64,000 bases of DNA from Mastigias papua (Eukaryota; Cnidaria; Scyphozoa; Rhizostomeae; Mastigiidae), in contig OZ025281.1 of NCBI GenBank assembly GCA_964019165.1, positions 7,102,299-7,166,298 on the forward strand, in the 5' to 3' direction. A program made the translations under genes and the position numbers. Each line of letters opens with the position of its first letter. Position 1 is the first letter of the stretch. Of this stretch, positions 10,850-23,939 are shown in pieces. The notes below the pieces were generated by a model. It was not told the DNA's origin and did no database searches. It worked only from the letters and a program-made list of their open reading frames with translations.

Positions 10850-13565
10850 TACTGCGAAGAAGACGGGTACAAAGGATACGAGATCTATCTCTAAAACGTA
10901 TCTTCGACCGTTTCCATCTGTTAATAGAACAGTGTGGTGTAAAGCAAGAAGCAAGAATTGGTGGGACAATATTGTTGAGGGAACTTTTGAAGAACAAGAC
11001 CTTTTGAAAAACTTTGGAAGAATGGGAAGAAAAACTTTTGATTACCTATGTGAGGAACTTTATCTCTCTTTACACAGAGATAACTAACACTCCTCAAGGT
11101 CGATTGGGTTCATCCACAATAACCATATAAGTACTTTTTAATTTTTTCTGGTAATGTCACTAAAATACAAACGTCAGTAATCTTTTGTGTGCTTCAATTG
11201 TTGTTTCGGAGGTGCTTGTTGAGGCCATGTTCTCTGTTCTCCTTGTTGAAGGTGTTCTTTTAAGACAAGACAACAAATATCAGCAGTTACTTACAGCTTG
11301 TTAGTAGAATAGATGACAGAATGGAATAATGAAATCGGTATGATAAGGAATAACATATGTTTCGTGTGAAAGACACTACTTTAGTAGACAATTTAATTTT
11401 TACTGCAATTTATAACTATAGTTGTGTTGCCATAGTGAGGCACTAGCTCTCGTAATCGAGGCAGCCTCGAGGCAGAAAGTAAGTGCACTAGGGGGACAAA
11501 AGTATTGCAAAACCCTGTTAGAAAGGCGGCTTTCTATGGGCCAACGGCCTAGTCTTTGAAATTTGCATTACAAAATTATCACAATGTAGGGGCTTCTTCC
11601 ACCTTAACTTAGGCTGGAAAATATTCGTTATTCATTCAACTTCGAACCAAAACAAACTTTTTAACTCTATCGAGAATTATGACGGAAAGATTAACAAAAC
11701 TGTTGAAGCAATGACGTTAAATGCTTAGGCAGTTATTTTAGGAAGGTGGTAAGGAGAGTTAACGTTACAATACGCATTTTCTGACAAAATTGTATGGTAT
11801 TTCACTGCCTTTAACGACAAAATATATTGGACTGACCGTTTTTTAAAAAAATGTTTGCTGTGTAGTTCTCTTCATTTAGATATTTGTAATCTTTGTTCCG
11901 TGGAGCAGTTTCAGGTGAGGCACGCTGTGCAATGACAATAAGCGTGTTATTTTTTAAACTTTCTTTCTTGCAGTTACTGTGCGAGCGCAGGCTTTGCAAT
12001 TATTCTTGTAAGAATTGTCTAAAACCAATAATGTCGGATATACCGGGAAAGCTCTTAAAACAATGCTATTTTTAGTTTCTTACATGCTTAAGTTATTTCA
12101 TATATAAGGAGGGCTTCCAAAGATGACTCACCTGAAATTGCTTTATGAACTAAAATCTTTTTCTTCTAGATGACGAGAGATAGTTTAACAAACAATTCAC
12201 AGCCAAGTTTAGGCCTGAACTATGCTGGCCCTGAAACGCTAAAGTATCTCACTCTTGCTTTCAAATATACACGCTGTTTACGCTAATTTCTTCTTGCCAC
12301 CTTCCATAAATCACTGCCTAAACATTTACAGTCACTCCTTCAACACTCTCGTCAATTTTTCTGTCATAATTCTGGATAGAGTTAAAAAGTTTGTTTTGGT
12401 TCGACGTTGAATGAATGACGAATATTTTCCAGCCTAAGTTAAGATGGAAGAAGCCCCTACATTGTGATAATTTTGTTATGTAAATTTCAAAGATTAGGCC
12501 GTTGGCCCGTAGAAAGGCGCCATTTTTAGCAGGGTTTTGAAATACTTTTGTCCCCCTAGTGTAGTTGTTTTTTGAAGGCGATTCTGAATTCTGAACAAAC
12601 GTTAATATAAGAGAAAATCCAATTTAGTGTGTCCTTCTCTGACAAAAGAACCAAATCTTAACGGAAAAATTGCAAGAGTAACATTACGTACCTTGAAATC
12701 TTGTATATCACTACGACGTGAAATAGGCCAGTTGCAAGTAGTGAAATTATCTACTACACCACAGCAATTGGGGGAATCCCCGCAAACGCGCTGGGACCTA
12801 GTATCCCCTGAGATGTAGTAGGTCATTGTGTAGTGTTTCGGAAACTCTCTATTTGCTGCCAGAGTACATCAAGATACTAGCAGAGGAAGAACTTGACAGC
12901 AATGTCAACAAATGCAGAGATACATGGGGATTTCCCCAATGCATTGGTGCGGCTGATGGATCTCACATTCCAATAAAAGCTCGAAAAAAATCCATACAGA
13001 CTGCTGCAACAGAAAATTCTGGTACTCAATCATACTACAAGTTGTAGTGGATAGGAGTTACAGATTTATTGACATTAGTGTTGGCTGGCCAGGAAAAGTT
13101 CATGATGGAAGAATCTTTTCCAATTCCTATAGTTTTGCAAAAGGAATGGACGGTACCCTAATTCCAGAAAGTAAAGCCAATACAATTAATGGTGTCAGGG
13201 TTCCATTGTGCACTGCAGATGCTGCCTATCCTCTCCTTAGCTAGGTAATGAAGCCATTTCCAGAAAGTGGTAGTGTGTCTATGAAAAATTTTATGTCAAC
13301 TACAGACTTAGTAGAGCACAAATGGTAGTGGAAAATGCTTTTGGGAGACTAGCGGGAAGATGGCGATGCTTACTGAAGCAAAATGAAGCTGAGACTGGAC
13401 AAATGAACTGTGTCCTAGTATAGCTATTTTGCTAGGTGCTACTAACTTTGTTTCTTTACGGTCCATTTTTACTCATTTCCTATATCTGTGTTGCACAACA
13501 TTTGTGAGATGTTTCCAGAGGAATTTGATCTAGACCTCCTCGATAGCACAGAAAGTTTGTACCAC
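10850..13565 (+). pseudogene. PIF/Harbinger transposase pseudogene, split by a MITE
   Basis: The N-terminal part lies at about 10860-11090: RVQRIRDLSLKRIFDRFHLL, then after a shift NWWDNIVEGTFEEQDLL and RKTFDYLCEEL, typical of the region before the DDE domain. A Tc1-like palindromic element (11486-12561) interrupts the gene. The catalytic part resumes at 12826: GFPQCIGAADGSHIPIKA carries the first aspartate, SVGWPGKVHDGRIFSNS the second, and VVENAFGRLAGRWRCLL with LHNICEMFPEEFD the C-terminus, the last in another frame. The transposase would cut the element at TTA/TAA targets together with a SANT-like partner, whose remnant lies at 13949-14925. Stops at 13045 and 13242 and frameshifts make it non-functional. 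Confidence 0.8.
11486..12561. mobile_element. Palindromic Tc1/mariner-like non-autonomous element
   Basis: Terminal inverted repeats begin CACTAGGGGGACAAAAGT at 11486 and end with the reverse complement at 12561. They extend inward for about 250 bp (for example CTTAGGCTGGAAAATATTCG at about 11610 returns inverted near 12420). The terminal form resembles Tc1-type ends (CAGTGGGGGGCAAAAGT in known members). A TA lies right of the element and TG left, so the TA duplication is probably mutated on one side. The central 500 bp has no transposase. It sits inside the Harbinger transposase gene and is therefore the younger of the two. Confidence 0.7.
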
Positions 13566-13948
13566 ATAGAAGTCAAGGAGAAGTCAGTGGTGCAGATAGT
13601 CCTTCAAAGAATGCAGAAGGTATTCGTAATGCATTTATTTGTTATTGCAAAGAAACAAGGATAGTTTGAAAAGCTGCATATTTCAAGTTGTGCAAGCTCT
13701 TGGGTACTTTGAGCTGAGATGGAGGATTGGAATACCATTGCATACTATTGAGTAAGCAACTACTATAGTGTGAGCTTGTGTTAATATTGTTATTATTAGG
13801 ACACTATGAACAGGGACTTAGCATGCAAAGGTAACCATACCATTTCAAAAACTTGTCGAAGAGAGAGGGGGAATATTTTCAAATATTTAATAGTTATTAC
13901 ACAGAAATTAGGTATCCAAGAGTATTCTGTTAAATGGTTATAGTTGTG
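13566..13948. other. Intergenic DNA between Harbinger genes
   Basis: This stretch separates the plus-strand transposase remnant from the minus-strand SANT-like remnant. No coding potential or repeat is recognised. Convergent gene ends are the usual Harbinger layout. Confidence 0.4.
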
Positions 13949-14925
13949 TTAGTTCTGTTGCTTCTTTGTGAGCAAATTTGTAGAATAGTTTCCACTTTCA
14001 TGTAGTTTTCTGTTTTGCCAATCTTTCTGACTTTCATTGTATGATGTGCTTTTCTGAGTCATTTCTCGGAGCTGAAAATTACAATGATTGTAAATAAGGG
14101 AAGTACTTGGCATGGGGGCTGCAAAGCTATTGAATGATACAGCCATCTGGTTAAATATGTTTTCTACCACCTGCATCATCATCATTTCATGTTCCCATTC
14201 TTCCTTTCTTCTCTTCACTTCCGTCTCCATTTCTTTCTTCTGTCGTTCCTTCTTTCTTAAAGAAAAGCTCATCTAATTTTTCTTGTTGCTTCTGAACTAT
14301 CCTACAAATTCAGAAAGAAACTCTCTTCTTGACCCCGTTTCTTACGTCTCCCTCTTCCTGTAGGCAGGCTCTTCTTTACAGGACGTCTAGTTGATAACTT
14401 TGGGGTAGGTGAAGATTTAAGGGTCGTTGAAGGCTTTGGGATTGCTGAATTTTGGTCAATGCAGTCAGGGGTGTCGGCCATACTCTGTGAAGATGAAGGA
14501 GAAGAATTTGCCAATCCTCGAAATTGTATCATTTCCACACTAAGAATTATCTGCCCGCGATACATCATCTTCAATAAGTAGGGTGCTATCCTCAGAACTG
14601 TTCACCATCTTCATTTGGCTTGTTACTCTCAAAGACACATGGTAATCCTGAAATAGGCCTGTCGCCCAAAATGTCATCCAACTTGTCATTAGATTTGAAT
14701 ATCATTCCATTTCTTCCAGAAAAGTTGCTGTTGTCTCTTAATTTTTATACATTTGTTTCAGCTGCTTCAACTCTTCTCTTACTTGGTTGGATGTTCGGAT
14801 AAATCCAACTTTTTCCAGCCTAGTTGCCATGTTATCGAAAATTGGTCTCTTTCAGTAGCAACGATCTAATGCCCGCTGAGTTTTTCGTCCGCCCTATCAA
14901 TGAAACAACTTCCTCATCCTCCCAT
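13949..14925 (-). pseudogene. Harbinger SANT/Myb-like DNA-binding protein remnant
   Basis: On the minus strand the segment near 14925 reads [11 protein letters not shown], the first helix of a SANT/Myb-like trihelix domain. A second frame reads MATRLEKVGFIRTSNQVREE, matching the later helices. A Ser/Pro/Lys-rich linker follows (14574-14302, ending GRGRRKKRGQEES). Then comes a charged coiled-coil-like tail (14272-13949, KKERQKKEMETEVKRRKEEW). Harbinger transposons encode such a protein to bring the transposase to the ends. The frame is broken several times. Its position convergent to the transposase at 10850-13565 supports one parent element. Confidence 0.6.
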
Positions 14926-14993
14926 GTTGATTCTCAATCTGTTTTCATATTTCTTGCAACCACTTAAGCCTATCAAATATATAATATTTTTGC

Positions 14994-15252
<259 letters not shown>

Positions 15253-15295
15253 TTATGTAATTTTTATACGTTGTGGATGCGGCTTAGGTTTAGTT

Positions 15296-15423
<128 letters not shown>

Positions 15424-15437
15424 CACACATGTATATA

Positions 15438-16107
15438 CAGTCTACTCTCGATAAGTGGAACCTCCACAGGAAAGTTCCTATTCAATTGATTTGGAAATTC
15501 GTTTTAAAACTGACATTGAATCGTTTCTTCCATCGACCCACCCATCCATCAGAAGCATGAAAGTCATTGAGTTCTAATGATTTTTCAAACTCTAGAGCTT
15601 TTTCTTTAAGTATTGCTGTATCTTGTAGTTTTCAACCATATATAAACGGCAGAGTCCAACTCCTGGTATGTCGCAGTCTTCATTCTTTTTCTCTTTGTTT
15701 CCTTCAACTGCTTCAACTATTTTAGTTTTCTTTTTGCCCAGTGTGAATCTGTGTTTTAGCAACACCTTGTTTCTTTGCTGTAGCTATACAGCTTTGGCCT
15801 GCATCAATTTCTCTTACAGCCTTGTATTTGTTGACTATAGTTAAGCAGGCAAACCTTCGTTTCGAAGAATGCACAGCTGCCATTTTGTAAATATGACTGC
15901 TGATATATTTTGTGGTTTCATTACTTGATAGCAATCGAATGTTCGCAAGAATATTCGAATAGAGAATCTATTGATTAAAATATTCGAACGTGCTTAAGAT
16001 GATTTTTTGGATTTTTTGTGAATAACTAGTGCTCATGGGACCAAACAAATAGTTCCACTTATCGAAAGTTCCACTTATCAAGGGTTCCACTTATCGAGAG
16101 CAGACTG
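15438..16107 (-). mobile_element. pogo/Tigger-type remnant with CENP-B-like DNA-binding domain
   Basis: Inverted ends read CAGTCTACTCTCGATAAGTG at the left and the reverse of CAGTCTGCTCTCGATAAGTG at the right, with additional ACTTATC repeats just inside. A TA precedes the left end, as expected of pogo elements; the right flank is TT. On the minus strand 15880-15722 reads RRFACLTIVNKYKAVREIDA and ATAKKQGVAKTQIHTGQK, the Psq-type helix-turn-helix of Tigger transposases. Further on, at about 15600-15490, [19 protein letters not shown] is the CENP-B-type second DNA-binding domain. The DDE catalytic domain is absent, so this 670-bp copy is an internal deletion that kept only the DNA-binding part, with frame breaks. 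Confidence 0.75.
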
Positions 16108-16113
16108 TTTGTA

Positions 16114-16795
<682 letters not shown>

Positions 16796-16799
16796 ACGA

Positions 16800-17338
16800 T
16801 ATATATTCATTCATTCATTTAAGGTGACGATTGCGGCAACCGTAAGTTGTCAATCAACACTTTCCAAGCTGTTCTATCTTCAGATGTCTGTTTCAAACTA
16901 CCGTAGTCTGTAATGTTGAGCCAATCTTTTACATCGTCTGACCACTTTCTTCTCTGAGCACCTCGTGATCTTATGCCTTCTACACTTCCTTCTAAGATTG
17001 TCACTACATCATTCCCACTCGAGCCTCTACAAATATGTCCAAAGAATGCAGCTTTTCGCTTTGCAATACAGTTCATTAAATGCATGTTTATCCCCATCCT
17101 TTGCAGTACCTCCTTATTACTAACCTTGTCTGTCCATCTAATCTTAAGAACTCTACGATATATCCAACATTCAAAAGCATTAATCTTGTTCCGTATTTCC
17201 TTATTTATTGTCCAAGCTTCACTGCCGTATGTAACCACTGACCAGATATAACTTCGTATCATCTTCTTTTTTAGAGACATGCTAACATTGCTTTTCAATA
17301 ATTCTTTATGTTTCCAGAACGCCGTCTTTGCTAATGCT

Positions 17339-17342
<4 letters not shown>
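16800..17342 (-). pseudogene. RTE-like LINE 3' end
   Basis: A minus-strand frame (17298-16819) has the C-terminal region found downstream of the reverse transcriptase in endonuclease-RT LINEs: SYIWSVVTYGSEAWTINKE, ECWIYRRVLKIRWTDKVSNK, AAFFGHICRG, RRKWSDDVKDWL. It ends in a short ATGAATGAATGAAT tail, as in RTE-type elements. The copy is 5' truncated at about 17342. The catalytic RT is absent. It lies between two TA arrays, so it inserted into or next to the microsatellite. Confidence 0.75.
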
Positions 17343-17419
<77 letters not shown>

Positions 17420-17420
17420 G
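17343..17420. repeat. (TA)n microsatellite
   Basis: About 75 bp of TA dinucleotides next to a Penelope-like terminus (17417-17480). Confidence 0.95.
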
Positions 17421-17480
17421 ACTCTCATAATAAAAACAACTGTTTAACGTTTCGCGTATAGCGTCATCAGAAAAATCTTT
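17417..17480 (-). ncRNA. Second hammerhead-core-like / Penelope-type terminus
   Basis: On the minus strand this reads CTGATGACGCTATACGCG and GAAACGTTAAACAGTTG, followed by TTATTATGAGAGTCTATA. The last part is an inverted copy of 16287-16316. The core letters of a hammerhead are present, but stem II pairs poorly as written and stem I is not supported. It is best read as a decayed Penelope-like terminus. Confidence 0.3.
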
Positions 17481-17819
17481 ACCTTTACTTTACAGAGCGC
17501 ACATATATACATAACCAGAATTGAATAAGTACAATAGAAACACATAAATAGAAACAATACCTTAGAAAAATAATTAGCTAACTTCACACCATCTAACTCG
17601 AGGCTTAAAAATGGTACTAAGAAGAGGAGAACAATGGAAGAATAGAAGTAGAAAGACTAAAAGGAGCTCTACCCCTGAGGATAGAGAGCAAGTGCAAAGC
17701 ACAGAATAGATGTAGTAAAGAAAGGAAATGACAGAGTTTGAATGGAGAGATGCTGCTTGTTAATCTATGTGTGACACTCTAAGATATGTTTCTATATATT
17801 TACCGGACTTTTAATGCTT

Positions 17820-17821
<2 letters not shown>

Positions 17822-17867
<46 letters not shown>

Positions 17868-17868
17868 G

Positions 17869-17899
<31 letters not shown>

Positions 17900-17957
17900 T
17901 TGTGTGTATGTGTGTGTGCGTGTGTGTGTGTGTGTGTGCGTGCGTGCGTGTGTGTGA
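17822..17957. repeat. (TA)n followed by (GT)n microsatellite
   Basis: TA repeats to about 17881 change into GT repeats with occasional GC/TT steps to about 17957. Confidence 0.95.
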
Positions 17958-17987
17958 AAAGTCTGTTGGTACTACAGAACGTCACAA

Positions 17988-18037
17988 TAGCAGGAAAAAG
18001 CGGGAACATTCTTTTATGTTTCCGCTTTTTCGTGCTA
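17988..18037. repeat. Imperfect palindrome/hairpin
   Basis: TAGCAGGAAAAAGCGGGAAC at the left returns inverted at the right with two mismatches, around a six-base loop. The stem is about 22 bp. It may be a tiny foldback element remnant. Confidence 0.7.
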
Positions 18038-18044
18038 TACTGAA

Positions 18045-18434
<390 letters not shown>

Positions 18435-18436
18435 AC

Positions 18437-18449
18437 TGGCGACGAGGAT
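18437..18449 (+). other. Primer binding site (tRNA-Ser type)
   Basis: TGGCGACGAGGAT begins two bases after the 5' LTR. It is complementary to the 3' end of animal tRNA-Ser(GCU), including its CCA. The motif CTACTCAACTGGCGA is repeated 30 bp downstream, so a partial second copy of the site exists. Confidence 0.7.
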
Positions 18450-18489
18450 AACCTAAAAACTACTCAACTGGCGAGTAACTACGAAAGTT

Positions 18490-19938
18490 ATGATGTCTAC
18501 GTTTGGTAATTTGGAACCATTCGAAGGAGGTGAATTTACAACGTACAAGGAGAGATTGGAAGCATTTTTTGTAGCGAATAATATTGTTATAGTGCCTGGT
18601 GGTGCGAATGATGCGGCTGTTCAAGCTGCAGACCGAAGAAAAGTTGCAGTTACAATTTCACTGATTGGGAAAAAAACGTATGCTACATTGAAAGATTTGT
18701 TAATATGGAACGATCGCGTAATCATTCCTACTTCACTGAGGGAAATTCTACTAAATGATTTACATGCTGAGCATCTTGGAATAGTGAAAACCAAACAGTT
18801 AGCTAGGAAGTATGTTTGGTGGCCAATGATTGATCGAGACGTTGAAAGCAAAGTAAAAGAATGTGTTGTCTGCCAAGAAACAGCTAAGAAACCATCTGAC
18901 ACACAACAAGCCAAATGGTCATGGCCTGTAGGGCCATGGAAACGTCTGCACCTTGATTTTGCTGGCCCTTTCGAAGGAAAAATGTTTTTAGTGATCGTAG
19001 ACGCGTATTCAAAGTATTTGGAGATTGTTCCTATGACAACCATTACTTCAAGTAACACCATTGCTGCACTACGACATTTATTTAGTCATTTTGGTCTACC
19101 AGATCATATTGTCACGGATAATGGAACACAATTCACAAGTAATGAATTTGGAACATTCCTACGTTTGAACAACATACTTCACACAAAGACAGCACCTGCA
19201 CATCCTGCAACAAATGGATTAGCCGAACGCTACGTGGGGCACTTCAAGGAAAAAATTACACAGATGAAGATAAGTAATGAACCATTACCAGTCAGATTGG
19301 ATAAGTTTTTATTCACGTATAGAGTAACGCCTACAACGATTGGAAAGTCACCTGCAGAACTTTTAATGAATCGACAACCCAAGACAAGATTCGATTTACT
19401 AAGACAGAAGAGTTTCCAAGAGACAAAGCAACAAGTTAAGATTTTCCAAGATAACTCAGAGTTCAAAGCTGATTTCAAACCGAGTCAAGCTGTATTTGTT
19501 TTAAATTTTGGTAAAGGGGCAAAGTGGTTACCTGGAATAATATTGAAAGAGATTAGCCCAAGAAATTTTGAAGTCCAAGTCGAGGACGTAGTTTGGAAAA
19601 GACACTGCACACAAATTAGACCAAGGTACATACCAACAACTTTAATAGATAGGAGAAAAGAGGAAGTTCTACCAACAGAGATTCCAACTACAACAGAAGA
19701 AAAAATTCCAGCTCCTGCCCCAGAACAAGAACCGAGTAACAAACCTACCATGTCAATACCTACACTGAAAGAAAAGAAGGACAAGGAAATGACAACTGAA
19801 CAACCAATGGAAGCAAAAAATAGATCAATCACAAACAGAGATGCAGTAACAGAACCTAACATGAAAGAAATTGCATCCGAACCAAGATACCCTCGCAGAG
19901 AAAGAAGAAAACCAGATAGATTGGTGATAGAACATTAA
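18490..19938 (+). CDS. Gag-start/integrase fusion ORF (482 aa)
   Basis: One uninterrupted frame. Residues 1-70 (LEPFEGGEFTTYKERLEAFF) are the beginning of a gypsy Gag. From about residue 71 it changes abruptly to integrase: the zinc domain LHAEHLGIVKTKQ...ECVVCQ (HHCC intact), then the catalytic core with RLHLDFAGPFEGK, HIVTDNGTQFTSNEF and HPATNGLAERYVGHFKEK (D, D and E all present). A chromodomain-less C-terminal region and a Lys/Glu/Pro-rich tail follow. The join removes the rest of Gag, protease, RT and RNase H yet keeps frame. The start ATG lies 55 bp after the 5' LTR in the normal Gag position. The product could bind and join DNA ends if folded, but needs reverse transcription from another element. 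Confidence 0.85.
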   Translation: MMSTFGNLEPFEGGEFTTYKERLEAFFVANNIVIVPGGANDAAVQAADRRKVAVTISLIGKKTYATLKDLLIWNDRVIIPTSLREILLNDLHAEHLGIVKTKQLARKYVWWPMIDRDVESKVKECVVCQETAKKPSDTQQAKWSWPVGPWKRLHLDFAGPFEGKMFLVIVDAYSKYLEIVPMTTITSSNTIAALRHLFSHFGLPDHIVTDNGTQFTSNEFGTFLRLNNILHTKTAPAHPATNGLAERYVGHFKEKITQMKISNEPLPVRLDKFLFTYRVTPTTIGKSPAELLMNRQPKTRFDLLRQKSFQETKQQVKIFQDNSEFKADFKPSQAVFVLNFGKGAKWLPGIILKEISPRNFEVQVEDVVWKRHCTQIRPRYIPTTLIDRRKEEVLPTEIPTTTEEKIPAPAPEQEPSNKPTMSIPTLKEKKDKEMTTEQPMEAKNRSITNRDAVTEPNMKEIASEPRYPRRERRKPDRLVIEH

Positions 19939-20046
19939 ACTAATGATATTTGTTGTGATAGCTATACTGATTAAGTTTGTGTTAGTTTTTTATTTAAGAA
20001 AAAAAAAGGAAAAACAATTGTGTGGAATATTTAAAAGGGGAGATAT

Positions 20047-20669
<623 letters not shown>

Positions 20670-20674
20670 CCAGG

Positions 20675-20824
20675 TATACTATTCCGTATTCTCGTGGATA
20701 TATCGATGTAGAAGTCTGAGACGTAAACATAAACGTGTATTTGGCATATCACTCTTAACCATTCACTTCCTAAGTTACATGTCTTTGGGTTACCTTTTAG
20801 GGATCTGATACCCACTTTATTATA
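20675..20824 (-). repeat. 3' LTR of decayed gypsy element
   Basis: Matches 24847-25004. On the minus strand the purine run AAAAAAGGGAAGTGA lies just upstream of it, the expected polypurine tract position. Confidence 0.85.
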
Positions 20825-21192
20825 TCACTTCCCTTTTTTATAGTTATTTTTCTATTGATCAGTTCATGTTCTAATAAGATCCGAGGGCAATGGATTTCCA
20901 AACCTTTGTGGTTCTTTTCTAACCCTACTAGATTGCCTTAGGGGCTGGTTTTATTCATCAGTCAAGTCTTGGTCTTTGCGATTGTCGTTTCTGTTTCTTG
21001 CAAGTCCTATTTTGTAATGCACGTCATCGTTATCATATGCGGTCGGCATCGTTATACGTTTGAAATGTTAAACGTTACGTGTAACTGTATGACTTTGCTT
21101 GTTCGAAGCTGTTACTTGCGAATTATTCCTTTCAGTTACAGTATATGGTGTCTCACTAAATGTTGCTGTCAGTTTGTTTCGTTGGTCTTGTT

Positions 21193-21990
21193 TTACAAGT
21201 ACATAATCCCAACTTTCAAGTCACTAGGCTTTGTTCTTCGTCTTCTGTTCGCATACTGCTTGTTATATATTTGGCTTGAAAGTTCATTTACCTTGGCTTC
21301 CTTGTGACTAACAACAATGTTGCTTTTCTTCAATGAAGGAAATGTTCCTTGTACTACTCTGTTGAACAACTCTACAGGTGACACTTTTATAGTACTAAGG
21401 GGAGTGGTGCGATATTGCAGCAGGAAGCGATTGATCTCTTGCTGCCACACCTTCCCATCAATAGTTGCAGTTTTCAACGCTTTTCCCAATGGCTGATTGA
21501 ATCTTTCCACCTCTGCATTCCCTTGATGCCCTCTGTGAGTGGATGAATGCTTGTTGATGCCGAGGGTAGTAAGATATCATTCATAATCACTACCATTAAA
21601 GAGAAGGCCGTTATCAGATGTAATTGTATCTGGTATCCCATGTTTAGCGAACATTTTGTCAAGCTTTGGTATAGCACTAGATGCTTTGGTAGAGCGCACG
21701 ATTTCTATTTCAGATTACCTGGAGTACCCTGATGGCAATGGTCCATAGAAATCCACATGAATTTTCTGCCATGGACCATCGGGCATATCTGTCATCTGCA
21801 ATGGCTCTTGGGGATCTGGCCGTCCTGTAGCGTTACAGGGTAGGCAACGAGCAATGGTATCTTTTACCATGTTATAAATGTCTTGGAACCAAATTTTCTC
21901 CCATAACAACGATTTTGTCTTAGCTAGTCCTTGGTGAGTGGCATTTGCAAGATCAATGGCACGTTGTTGTAGAGAAGTTGGTATCAAAAT
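21193..21990 (-). pseudogene. Gypsy integrase remnant
   Basis: From 21987 the minus strand reads the zinc domain (ANATHQGLAKTKSLLWEK, RCLPCNATG) and the start of the core, GPWQKIHVDFYGPLPSGYS. After a gap, ITSDNGLLFNGSDYE gives the second aspartate and HRGHQGNAEVERFNQPLGKA the glutamate. The C-terminal part (FLLQYRTTPLSTIKVSPVEL) follows in 21510-21193. Stops and frameshifts separate the parts. The DDE residues survive, but no single frame does. Confidence 0.8.
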
Positions 21991-22355
21991 TCTATCCCCA
22001 TGTAATATCGAGTTATGATCTCCTATGGTCAGTTCATCGCGTACGGATTTAAATGGTCTTACCGCATCAATGTCCCAACGGTTAAGTCTGATAGCAGCAC
22101 GTAGGCCGTGAAGAATTCTATCCTTATTTGTTGCATCTTCTAACCTGTTATTGTTAATGTTTTTGGCACGGCAGCATTCGTTATCAAATTGATGTATGGC
22201 TCCGTCATCTTCTCTTTCTTGGAAATGCTCTGTGTAGTAGGTTTTCGTGACAAAAAGTCTGCTGGATTGTCAACACCTTGTTTGTATTATACGTTGAAAC
22301 GGTAAGGCTGTAGTCGTAGTACCCACCGTCCTATACGGGCTGAAGGCTTTGATCT

Positions 22356-23450
22356 TCAACAGCCATATATCACTTCAAACGGTTTATGATCGGTGATGAG
22401 CTTGAAGGCTTTGCCATAGAGGAATAAATGGAAATTTTCAATAGCCAATACTATACTACGTGCCTCCTTCTTAGTCTGAGAGTAACGTTTTTCAACGGGA
22501 GAAAGTGCTCTGCTGACATATGCAACAACACGGCAGTCATTACCGCCTAGGCCTTCTTGAGCAAGGATTGCTGATATTCCAACAAAGCTAGCATCCCCAG
22601 TTATTATGGTTTCCTTCTTGGTGTCAAAATAGGCCATCACAGGTGCTATTGTAAGAGCATTGTTTAGTTGGTCAAATCCATCTTGATGTTTGGTAGTCCA
22701 CTGAAATGTGTATTTTTCTTTGTCAGTTCGCGCAGTGGACCACTAACAGTAGCATAATTAGCAATATATTTGCTATTATACTTAGCCATTCCCAGAAAAC
22801 TTTGTACCTCGTGTACATTTGCAGGGACAGGTGCCGTCAGTAAATCCAGAACATGTTTTGGATCTGGATGTGTACCAGCTTCTGAGAAGATTTGTCCGAA
22901 AAATGAAAGAGAGGTTGACAAAAATTTGCATTTTCTGGTATTCAGAGTTAGCCCTTTTTCAGATAATCGCTTGAGGCTAGCAGCAAGAGTTTTATCATGC
23001 TCTTCACGATTGATTCTAAAGATAATGGTATCATCAGCAATGTTGCATACTCCAGGGATGCCTTGTAGGGCGGTTTGTAAGATATTCTGAAATATTTCTG
23101 CTCCTGCATATGTGCCATAATTCAACCTTTTGTAACGAAGCAGGTCTGAATGTGTGCTGAAAGTTGTAATGTATCTACTTTCCTCATGAAGCTGAGGCTG
23201 GTGATAGGCTTGAGATAGATCTAGCTTTGAAAATATTTTAGCTCCAGTTAATTACAAATTGACGTTATCAACTGCAGGAATGAGATATCTGACTCTTTGA
23301 ATTGTTTGGTTGGCTTTACGCATATCAACACAAATACGTACAGAATCATCACCTTTTGGTATGGCTACAATGGGGCTTACCCACGGAGTTGCTTGGGTAT
23401 CAGGAACTTTCTCAATAATGCCATCTGCTAATAGCTTTTCGATTGCTATA
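22356..23450 (-). pseudogene. Gypsy reverse transcriptase / RNase H remnant
   Basis: On the minus strand 23450-23130 carries the RT fingers and palm start (TPWVSPIVAIPKGDDSVRI, FSKLDLSQAYHQ), interrupted by a stop. 23125-22664 gives LNYGTYAGAEIFQNILQ, the catalytic box CNIADDTIIF and the thumb region (EVQSFLGMAKYNSKYI). 22640-22356 gives RNase H (IITGDASFVGISAILAQEG, SQTKKEARSIVLAIENF, ITDHKPFEVI). The IADD variant replaces the more common YxDD. Enzyme motifs are intact but the frame is broken at least twice. Confidence 0.8.
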
Positions 23451-23451
23451 T

Positions 23452-23930
23452 TTACCTTTTCCGAATATTAGATGGAATGCGCCTTTGCGACTCCGCAACT
23501 GGTACAATGTTGTCGTCAATATTCTGTTTCACAGCCAAATCGTTCAGTTTCACTAACCCTTGGAACACAGACGAATGTTTTGCAATGCTCTTATTCAGAT
23601 TGTCATCGTTTGTCACAGAAGTTGAAAACTGAATAGGGGTTGAAATCTCATTCAAATGTAAGGTTACTAATCCTAGCTCCTGTGCAGTGTCAGAACTGAT
23701 CAAATTACCAGATATATTATTGTTGACAACATAAATTATAGCGATTGCATACCTCTTTCTAGTCAAGACTAGTGCATCGAATTTTCCAATGAATGTGACG
23801 GGCTTGTTATTGTCACAGGCAAATGCTCGGGCTGTTGTCTTCTCCAGGGTAATGGCAGGTAATTTGGCGATTGTTTCCTTATCCATAACATTGATGGAAG
23901 CTCCTGTATCCACCATAGCGTTAAACAAAT
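23452..23930 (-). pseudogene. Gypsy aspartic protease remnant
   Basis: The minus-strand frame starts FNAMVDTGASINVMDKETI, the active-site DTGA. It continues through a flap-like region to the protease-RT linker. It is one frameshift (near 23940) away from the preceding gag frame. The active site is intact. The end runs into the RT linker (VPVAESQRRIP) before a stop. Confidence 0.7.
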
Positions 23931-23939
23931 ACCCAAGAA

